A DNA stretch of 64,000 nucleotides from Cytidiella melzeri (taxonomy: Eukaryota; Basidiomycota; Agaricomycetes; Polyporales; Irpicaceae). The notes under the pieces were generated by a model. The model was given only the letters and a program-made list of their open reading frames with translations, had not been told where the DNA came from and searched no databases. Positions 56,445 to 64,000 of this stretch are shown one piece after another. Where the stretch lies: NCBI GenBank assembly GCA_022592445.1, contig JABYQR010000040.1, positions 62,001 to 126,000 of the forward strand. The letters run 5' to 3'. The position numbers and the translations under genes were made by a program. Position 1 is the stretch's first letter; every line of letters starts with the position of its first letter.

Positions 56445-59321
56445 ATGGCACGCTCAAAGACACCCCCCTCATCTCTCTTGAGGAGACGGACGCTCTCTAG
56501 TGCAGAGATTAGCCGCCTGGACTCGGAGAAGCGGTCTCGAGAGGAATATAAACCTGCGACACCCTCACGTATTCCAAGCACGGAAAATCCCCAGACTCGT
56601 CTCTCGGAAGCGTCAGCACTTTTGAGCTCGGAATCTGGAGCGGAACGAAGGCAGGGACTTGTAGCGGATGCTGCTTTGCCACAAGATGGTCCGAATCAAA
56701 GAACCAATGCCCGTACGTTCGAGTTTTCGTCCACTCAGAGGCGGTTCCTGCCTTTTCCTGGCGGACTGGTACCAAATTGCATGTTTTGACTGCTTGCTAC
56801 AGCAGCTGCAAATGCAAGTGTCGCGACGTCCGCTTCCAACGTCCATGAAACGACCCTTTCAATTACCACACGTGATCAAACCCACGGAAACGCTGCAGTA
56901 TCGTCTCCGGCAACACGAAGCAACTCAAACGAAGTTCTACAGCTTCATGCGGGCGCGAATCAATCGAGCTCTGAGATATCGGCAAACCTAACTGCTGCAT
57001 CATACCAAGCCACGGGACCACTCAGAGACATGCGCGCAGCGGCAAAATCTCCTCCTAGCAATACTCTCACCTTACCGCTGCGTGGCACCAGTGAGGGTAT
57101 GAAAAGTACTAAGGCAACGCAAGCACTGGTCTCGTCTTCCCATGTTCAAACCTCACGCGATTCTCGGAATTCGGAATGCCTCAATCCTGGTGCTTCATCC
57201 GCCAGGGCTCTTTCTCCAGAAATCCCTATCTACATACCCGAACAATCGCGCCGACGAACATATATCTCTAGTATCGAGCCTACCGACGAATATGGCCAGC
57301 CACTTAAGGCTGGAATACGCTATTTCGTCGGTGCTCCTCTTCCCGGTCTCCGTCGCCGGCCTACTGTAGCTGTCCCTCTTAAACAAGCCCCTACATCTGC
57401 TTACAAAGCTGGGAAGAGAAAAGCGAAGAAAACAATTAGAGGAAAACCTAAAAGTTCTGCTTCTGGCGCGAACGGAAGTGGACGACAGAAGTAAGTCGGT
57501 GGTCACTGTCTTCGTACATGTCTAACGGCTAGACGTCTCAGGTCCGTGAAAACATCCCAGGTTCATCCAGCCAGACCCATGGCCGCTCGTTTCAGCCATT
57601 ACGGACCTGCGCCTGTTGGTTATCATGCAACACCCGTACCGATATATGACTGTCCATCACCCGCTGGTTATCCAGTCATGCCCATACCGATGTATGGTGC
57701 CGGCCGTCCTAAAGACGCGTCTCACAGTGGCGCCGAGCCAGCCCGGCCCCCTCATATCACTCACCACCATCTAAGCAGCGTTCCTTACTGGATACCTATC
57801 TCCCAATCAGATACATCTGCTACGAGCGCAGATATACGTGGTATTAAGGGCAAGGGCAAGGACAAAGGCAAGGGCAAGGAAAGGATGCCCGCAGGTACTT
57901 CTCAGGACATGTTCAGTCCCACACCCGATGTTGCTGTGTCTCAGACTGGAATGCGGCACGCGCCGCCTGACTTGGGACTGCACAATCTTGCAGGCCGCGA
58001 CGGTGTAGACCCTCATGTGGAATGGTACCTCGACATTGGAACGCTCACTTGGCGGACAAGGTTTCGGCCGCACTCGCAACACGAAAGTCGACCTGTCAGC
58101 TTGCCGCCAACTAGGACGCAGCACGCGCCGCCTGAGCTGGAACCACACAATCCTTCAGGCCCTGATACGGAATGGTATCTCGACATCGGAGTTGGAACGG
58201 TCACTTGGCGGAGAAAGCCTCGGACGCCATCCGCATCACACGAAAGTCAATCGCAGCCCGAATCCTTCAGAAACGCCCGTGTTGCTGTCAGCTCGTCGCT
58301 GTCAAGAGCTCAAACGCCGCCCAGATCAGCGTCATTGAGCGAAACGCAATTGCCAGACTCTCCTTCCTCTGTCCTCAGTTATGACCCGCTTCCTATCGTG
58401 CCTTTTAAGCCTCTAATTCGCCAGCACCAAGCGTCTCATCCTAGACATGGTTTACAGACGCATCCAGTTGATATATCTGGCCCTAGTCGTACACTGTCGT
58501 CGCACAGGAGGTCGCCTTCCGTCATATCTGACTCGGAAGAGGAGGTTGCGAACATAGAAAAAGCTTTAGAAGAATCCCGAGCCAGTTTCTCAACCCAGTC
58601 TGTTTCCCTAGCGGATGACAATATCATAGCCGGCCCCGAGCCTCATTCTGTGGCAAATGGTCAGCACAGCAGAGAACATTCGAACGAACATGGACCCATG
58701 TCGCTTACCGGAAATCCCAACGGCATATCCATAAATCATCGTCAGCATACCGCGTGCCCTCCAGTATTGTTACATACGGACCAGGGTGTCGCCGAGTACC
58801 AGAACCAAGACATGCTGTTCGCTGCCCTGACTGAAGCTATAGGGACATCCTTGCATACCTCAGTACCTGAGGAGCAGCTTCGTCTCCAGTTCTCAGGCCG
58901 TTATTCGGTATTGATTGGCCCGTCGTTGGCTCTGGACATAAAGGTCTTGGACGCTTTGGCTACAACTCTTGCCAGCCAGACAGGCATGACGTTTCGGTGA
59001 GTTCGCGCGTCCTTTCCCTTAGCCCTCGAGAAGAGCCCAGCTGACCAAGGCCATGATATGATACCCAGGAAAGCGGACAAAGATTCAAGTGTGGGACCTC
59101 AGGATCCGATGAAAGGCATCATCTCGCAATACGAGTGTATGTGTGGAGGTCTACGAGGGCCTGTCGGGCTGCCGTCACCACCTCCAACCTCCGAGTCGGA
59201 TGCGCAGTCCGCGTCGAGCACCTCACCCGCGTGCGGTGGTGTACTCAATATTCAGATTACGCGCGTCCAGGCAGGGTTCATGCACGGCATGGAAGTGACT
59301 GTGTCGGCACAGCACCCATAA
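56445..59321 (+). CDS. Large disordered protein with internal duplication
   Basis: Four exons (56445-56712, 56803-57490, 57542-58996, 59069-59321) join in frame and give 887 aa. The protein is Ser/Pro/Thr-rich and basic in places (GKRKAKKTIRGKPK, GKGKDKGKGKERM), suggesting a nuclear or scaffold role. A block with RHAPPDLGLHNLAG and EWYLDIGTLTWR is repeated about 50 residues later as QHAPPELEPHNPSG and EWYLDIGVGTVTWR. SDSEEEVANIEKALEESRAS resembles a ubiquitin-interacting motif (acidic run, then I-x2-A-x3-S). A more ordered part follows (LFAALTEAIGTSLHTSVPEE, then LRLQFSGRYSVLIGPSLALD). I do not recognise the family, and no signal peptide is present. The first Met could lie further upstream. 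Confidence 0.68.
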
Positions 59322-59899
59322 CATTATGGCTAGGTACCTTTGCACATACCATGCTATAGCATGAGACAGGTTAGGAAGGAGATGGGTATCCGAGTACTGG
59401 CAAAAAATCTTGATGTATTTAATATCCCTCAGAGTATCATCTCATGTCCGGGGTTGACAAACCGATATAGTAAACTGAATGATGACTGAGACGCCGCCAT
59501 CATGATTCGTCGAGAGTCAGGCTCTAGTTCGAGCCCGTAGTGTATGGCAAACGTCTTGCACCTCGAAGCTGTCGACCCTAGAATAAGCACAGAAAAGGTA
59601 TACTTGTAATGTATTGGTATCACTACTGATACGACGCGTGTACTACTTATGTCGCTGTTGCAGGCTGATTTAATACCATAAGGGAATTTGAACGATGTAA
59701 TGTCCGATGCCGCAGGCTCCGAAGTGAACGAGCGGCGGACACAAAGAACGTCAAGAGGTAAGAAATATAACACACATGGGAAAGAAATACAGGTAGACTA
59801 GTTGCCGAGCAACAGCGAGAACCAAGATCGCCACGGTAAACAAAAGTTCGACATAATTAGGGCGAAAGTGCACCATTAAAACTGTTTCGCCGGCTTCTG
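59322..59899. other. Convergent 3' intergenic region
   Basis: Between the disordered-protein gene (+) and the intronless F-box gene (-). The minus open stretch 59429-59773 shows no domain. Confidence 0.4.
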
Positions 59900-61201
59900 T
59901 TATACGACAATCACGCGCAGAACTTGCAACGCGCGCGGATGCCGCGTAAACCTGCTGAGAACCACACCTTGGCATTCTTTCTCGAATGTCTGTTGTTCGG
60001 CTTCAGAGTAGACGCAGTCGGCGCCCTGGAGCTCGAGCTGCATCCTCTCCAAATACTGATGACCTTCAATTATCCGTTCAATAACTGGCCAGTAGAGTGT
60101 GTCCAGAAGCTTGAGGAGGCCTGCCTGGGGCGTGACGCATGATCCTTCGAATGAGACGAGAAAGTCCCCGGAAGTCGCCAGTGTCAAGCGCATCGTCCGA
60201 ACAGACGCAGGGGCACGAAGAAGCCCGCCCACAGCGTTGTCCCATCCACATGTCACCACACGTTGGCACCACCATGAGAACTCGAGACCAGCCGAGTACT
60301 GAACAGTGAGTACGCCTGTTTGAGCCTCGGAGGGGATGTTGGAGATAATATCGGCTCCTTGCCCCATGGGACCACGGCAGTACACACCGCATCGGAAGTC
60401 CCTAACACTCTTGCCGAACTCCCCGACGAAGCGTCCGTAAGATTTGAGCTCGTCCATCGACAGATATCCCGGATCGACGGCGAATGACGTGAAAGTGGAC
60501 GGTGCGAGGAGTTGCGAGTAAACGGAGAGGCAGCTTTCAACCGTCTTGGTCTGAACAGGCCGACGTCCGTGGACGAACGACAGCGACTTGATTTGGAGCT
60601 TGTTTGCTGATGGGCGCACTATTGTGAATCCGGGCTTGCTCTCCATGGGCGTGGTGCTCACGAAGTGAACAACTTCGTCAATCTCGTCGAAGAGGTTGAG
60701 CAACCCTGACAGTGACTCTTGCGACCTCCAAAGGCAGTCCTTGCCTATCGTCAACTTTCGTAGATGGACAGGTCGCGGCAACTCGCCGTAGGATGCATGC
60801 GATAGATACAAGTACGGCTCCGCGATTTCGAGGGATGCCAAGAAGGGCAGGCGGGAGATAATGTTCTGTAGGATGGCGATATCGAGAATGCCGACAGAAC
60901 TCTGCGACTTAAGAGTGAGCTCCCGTACGCAGTGGCAGAGACGAGGGGATTGGCAAAGGAGGGTAAGGAAATCGGAGAATGTGCGCGGACGAGCATCATG
61001 ATTCTTCTCCAGTGCGGCCTCACAAGCGCTGAACGCGACTTGGCGGAATCGTACTGGATAAGATAGCGCCGCCCATACGCGGGAGACGAGAATACAGTTG
61101 GAGAGTGTGGCGAAGTCACCGTCAAGGGCGAGGAATATGTTTTCGGCGACCTCCTGTGGTAGCAATTGCATACCGGGGATGGTGGGCCATTGATTCTGCA
61201 T
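59900..61201 (-). CDS. Intronless F-box protein with leucine-rich region
   Basis: A single exon of 433 codons. The N-terminus MQNQWPTIPGMQLLPQEVAE, followed by NIFLALDGDFATLSNCILVS and RVWAALSYPVRFRQVAF, is a clear F-box. Leucine-rich segments follow (LCHCVRELTLKSQSSVGILD, IISRLPFLASLEIAEPYLYL). The C-terminus is HPRALQVLRVIVV-stop. Such proteins are strongly expanded in Agaricomycetes and act as SCF adaptors. No catalytic motif is expected. The lack of introns is typical of this subgroup. Confidence 0.83.
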   Translation of the reverse strand: MQNQWPTIPGMQLLPQEVAENIFLALDGDFATLSNCILVSRVWAALSYPVRFRQVAFSACEAALEKNHDARPRTFSDFLTLLCQSPRLCHCVRELTLKSQSSVGILDIAILQNIISRLPFLASLEIAEPYLYLSHASYGELPRPVHLRKLTIGKDCLWRSQESLSGLLNLFDEIDEVVHFVSTTPMESKPGFTIVRPSANKLQIKSLSFVHGRRPVQTKTVESCLSVYSQLLAPSTFTSFAVDPGYLSMDELKSYGRFVGEFGKSVRDFRCGVYCRGPMGQGADIISNIPSEAQTGVLTVQYSAGLEFSWWCQRVVTCGWDNAVGGLLRAPASVRTMRLTLATSGDFLVSFEGSCVTPQAGLLKLLDTLYWPVIERIIEGHQYLERMQLELQGADCVYSEAEQQTFEKECQGVVLSRFTRHPRALQVLRVIVV

Positions 61202-61277
61202 GACAGATGGATGCAGCTAGAGAGCCTTGTAGTTGAGTGAGCCTGAGAGTGGAGTTCGATGCTTGGCGTAAGCTAAG

Positions 61278-61285
61278 GTTTATAT
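61278..61285 (-). promoter_or_regulatory. TATA box of intronless F-box gene
   Basis: TATATAAA on the minus strand about 77 bp upstream of the ATG at 61201. Confidence 0.5.
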
Positions 61286-62175
61286 ACCTGTGAGAATCAG
61301 AGCGATATGGCGGCATGATGGAAGCACGTACCTTGCCAGCGAAATCTGGAAATTGAAGTCAAACTGTGACTCGACGATGTTTACTGCTGGAGACGGTAGA
61401 GAGCCTGAGCAGGTCAACGAGAGTCCTCATATATATGCAAGAGGAAGAATTCGGCCTGAAGTTGCTTGAGAAAGAGGATCAGAAAGGAACGGAGTTACGG
61501 CTGGAACGCAGAGGTTCCCCTCCTACTGTACTATTGTAGTCACTACTCATGCAGCGTTTGTCATGCGGTTCTGTCCTTCCCATGGGACCGTAGTACTTCA
61601 TCCGAGATGAGCTTCATACGTAGAATGTTGCAGTAACACACAGCAAAGAAGTTGGCACGGTAGTGTTGAGATGAGGAAGAGGTCCAACATCTGAGTCTCC
61701 TCATTTTTAAACAGCTGCGCGTCGATTCGCCACACCGCTGACCATTCCTGATGCGCCTTTTCGGCGGCACGGCATGTACGGACGTCGTGGGCGACATCAT
61801 TGAATTCCGAATTCTGCCACGAATACAATGATACCGAACGCGTATGATAGATTCTAGGATGTATATGATAGCAATAGGATAGATGGGCAAGATGGAAAGC
61901 AACACTACAGCAATCAGTATATAGCGGTACAAGCCTGGCTACGTCCTCAAAGCACTCCCATTACAAGGTTACAATGTCCGTCTCCCACAAGATGTAAACC
62001 CCTTCTGATCTAAAAACGAAAACCTGATGGTCCATGTCAAACGCATAAAGGCGCGCTCGAACAAGCACGGAAAAGAAAGTCTGGAAAGATTGAAGCAGTT
62101 ACAAAATATCCGAGAGTATAACGACAATCCGTAACGTGAGACGTTCCGGGAGACAGGAGCGCACCAATGAGACGA
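61286..62175. other. Intergenic
   Basis: About 0.9 kb. The minus open stretch 61561-61932 has a hydrophobic N-terminus (YILIAVVLLSILPIYPIAII), but the remainder shows no recognisable domain and no support as a gene. Confidence 0.4.
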
Positions 62176-63616
62176 TCACAGCAGTGCGATCCCGGTGAGG
62201 ACCGCCAGGACGATCACCCACCACCGCATGAGACTCGCGCCGAGATGACTAGCGGAGCTTGCCCCGGGTGAACCGGCTTTCACCCAGTCGCTATACGCCG
62301 CACTGAGTTCGACGACGAATGCCTGTCCTTCAGGACTTTGGGTGCCTTGTTGACCTATGTTATCGGGGTTCACGACAGGTGTCAGCCATCCGTCAGATGT
62401 GAAATGCGTCAAGCCCGAGCCATTGGTAGACGACGACGAGCCCTGTGCGAAGAGGGCCTGACGAGACTTTTCAGCCATCGGAATGAACGTGTGCACGTTG
62501 CCGAGAAGGGAGAGCCGGTAGACGGTGCTTGCAAGCAAGGCAGTTGACGCGGCATCGTCAAACGTCGAATTCTGGTCTGCGTAGTTCCCGAACAGACCTG
62601 AAGAGCGCTGGGGGAGGAAGAGACACTGAGCATTTCCCAGCAATACAGACGGAACAACGGACGTACCAGATTTGCATACATGCCGCTATGTATCTCCCCT
62701 ACCCAACTTGTCAAATCCTTCTGCTCGCTCTGCATTTGGCCAGAGAACTGCGAGCGAGCGATGGTCCCAAGCACTCTGAGCATGCCTATGGCAGCCCAGC
62801 CGTTACCTGCAGGTAAAGTCGTGTCGGTCTTTATGGTCTAACCGAGGGCGTACCCGTGCTGACGCTCGACCTAGCGTACACACGGCGGACAAGGCGGGGA
62901 CGGTATAACTCACCAGTCGACCAGTGACCTGGGTCTGTGCCTTCGTTCCCCATCACAATGTGCTACCATTCACCAGCGCTGCTATCAAGCAGATAGTTCC
63001 TATAAAGCTTGATCTGGTTGTACCCCTCCTCCACCATACTTTGGTTTCCGGTCACGACCCCATAGTATGAGATGAAAGGCGGTGTCATAGCCACAAAGTC
63101 ACTCCATAGCTGCAGCTTCTCTACCCTGTGGGAGATCGCACCGTCGCTCGTACGGGGAACCTTTAAAAACAGGTACTCGAGCTGATCCGTGGCAGCACCA
63201 GCGTAATTCAGATTATCTTGCTGTCCTCGACCTGTCCAGTTCGCAATCAAGACGGATACGCCTATTGATGGAGGGTCTCCAGCGGCGCTGTTCGCGTAGA
63301 ATGGCTGAGGGGCTGAAGACGTCGACAGCTTCGAGACGGCTGATTGCGCGATGGTCAGCACTTCTTCAAGGGAGCCAGGGGCCGACTGTGGGGGAGGGAG
63401 AGACGCGCTCGTTGTCAACACAGAGAACGACGGGGTATCCAGCTCTGTGAGTGCTTGTGCTTCAGTCCCCAGCTCCCACGACTGTTTTGCGCCCTGCGCA
63501 AGGCGCTCCTTGACCGCGTTCAACTGGTCGTCCGTCAGGTTCTGCGCGAATGCGTTTTCGGCCAGCAATACCAAGAATACGACAAGGATTCGCCTAATCA
63601 TCGCGACGAGAGTCAT
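62176..63616 (-). CDS. Secreted GH105-like (six-hairpin) glycosidase with GPI-type tail
   Basis: GH105/GH88-type enzymes remove unsaturated uronic acids from pectin fragments. The first Met (63616) or the next (63601) gives a signal peptide (MIRRILVVFLVLLAENAFAQ). Family blocks are DQLEYLFLKVPRTSDGAISH, WSDFVAMTPPFISYYGVVTG (candidate catalytic Asp in SDFVAM, residue 173 from the first Met), YNQIKLYRNYLLD, GHWSTGNGWAAIGMLRVLGT, DAASTALLASTVYRLSLLG and SPEGQAFVVELSAAYSDWV. The C-terminus is SASHLGASLMRWW followed by VIVLAVLTGIALL-stop, a small-residue stretch and hydrophobic tail as in GPI-anchored proteins. Three or more exons; borders are near 62,970-62,900, 62,820-62,780 and 62,690-62,640. 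Confidence 0.83.
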
Positions 63617-64000
63617 CTGCGGCTGACCGAGGATGAAACGCGGAATTAAGGAGTGCAGAGGTTGAGGAGGCTGGCAGAGCGCAAGTCGGGTAGCGGTTTC
63701 TTCTGTCAGCCAGCCACCGAAGACGTCGCCTCGAGACAGAGCGTGGGGTGAGACCGTCGGGCTGTTCCCTATAAAACATGATGGAATAAAATGGGATTAT
63801 GGCGCCCTAAGCAAACCTCCGTAAAACTCCCGAGCGCAGGGAAATTCCAGCTTTAAAGGGGCAGACGATAACGTCACTGTCACTGCTGTGCCTTGAATTG
63901 TTCAGCCAAGCCGGTCAATTTCGAAGCTGTGCAGCGTATAGTGATGATAGCCATACGTACTGACGATATGTGCGAGCGTAAAAAGTGGCAAGGCATGTCG
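63617..64000. other. Upstream region of GH105-like gene
   Basis: Likely promoter of the minus-strand glycosidase. No other gene was seen before the window ends. Confidence 0.4.

Overview
The window is nuclear DNA of a filamentous basidiomycete, most likely an Agaricomycete. The genes are rich in short (about 50-65 bp) introns, most with GT-AG borders. Several families are typical of mushroom-forming or wood-decay fungi: DUF6534-type seven-helix proteins, several F-box proteins, a secreted GMC oxidoreductase, a GH105-like glycosidase, a WOPR regulator, and a Copia element of the Agaricomycete type. No rRNA, convincing tRNA, CRISPR array or bacterial operon was seen.

Layout. 1-3.7 kb holds no gene I can name. 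A Gti1/Pac2 (WOPR) transcription factor lies at 3.7-5.2 kb (-), then a gene-poor stretch, then a PAQR/hemolysin III-type receptor (7.6-9.1 kb, -). A DUF6534 membrane protein follows (10.4-12.2 kb, -), with a decayed 5' copy of it at about 9.5 kb. A tail-anchored FHA protein (12.9-14.8 kb, +) and a small cysteine-rich secreted protein built of repeated exon-sized modules (15.8-16.4 kb, +) come next. Mitochondrial EF-G (MEF1, 17.0-19.7 kb, +) converges on SEC13 (20.1-21.4 kb, -), followed by the GMC oxidoreductase (22.0-24.8 kb, -). A second intact DUF6534 gene is at 27.1-29.1 kb (+), then a conserved-looking hypothetical (29.4-30.1 kb, -) and the 3',5'-bisphosphate nucleotidase MET22/HAL2 (30.4-31.7 kb, -).

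From 32,298 to 37,516 lies a full-length Ty1/Copia retrotransposon on the minus strand. It has 238-bp LTRs differing at one base and a 5-bp target duplication (TCTTC), and it sits 77 bp past the stop codon of a hexose-type MFS transporter (37.6-40.0 kb, -). Its coding frame is broken by a frameshift and an in-frame TGA. The primer binding site matches the anticodon arm of initiator tRNA-Met, which indicates copia-type priming by a tRNA fragment.

The right part carries an F-box-like gene (42.0-43.3 kb, -) and the spindle checkpoint gene MAD1 (43.8-46.2 kb, -), divergent from a DUF262 (GmrSD-N/ParB-like) protein (46.4-48.9 kb, +). Then come a DAL5-type anion:cation symporter (49.2-51.2 kb, -), a long F-box protein (about 51.5-54.1 kb, -) divergent from adrenodoxin reductase ARH1 (54.5-56.0 kb, +), and a large disordered protein with an internal duplication (56.4-59.3 kb, +). 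The last two genes are an intronless F-box protein (59.9-61.2 kb, -) and a secreted GH105-like glycosidase with a GPI-type tail (62.2-63.6 kb, -).

The genes do not form one pathway. They are a mix of core housekeeping genes (MEF1, SEC13, MET22, MAD1, ARH1) and fast-evolving accessory genes (DUF6534, F-box, secreted protein, GMC, GH105, transporters). Exon borders were read by eye from splice signals and homology. Gene spans run from start codon to stop codon; internal borders are approximate unless stated.
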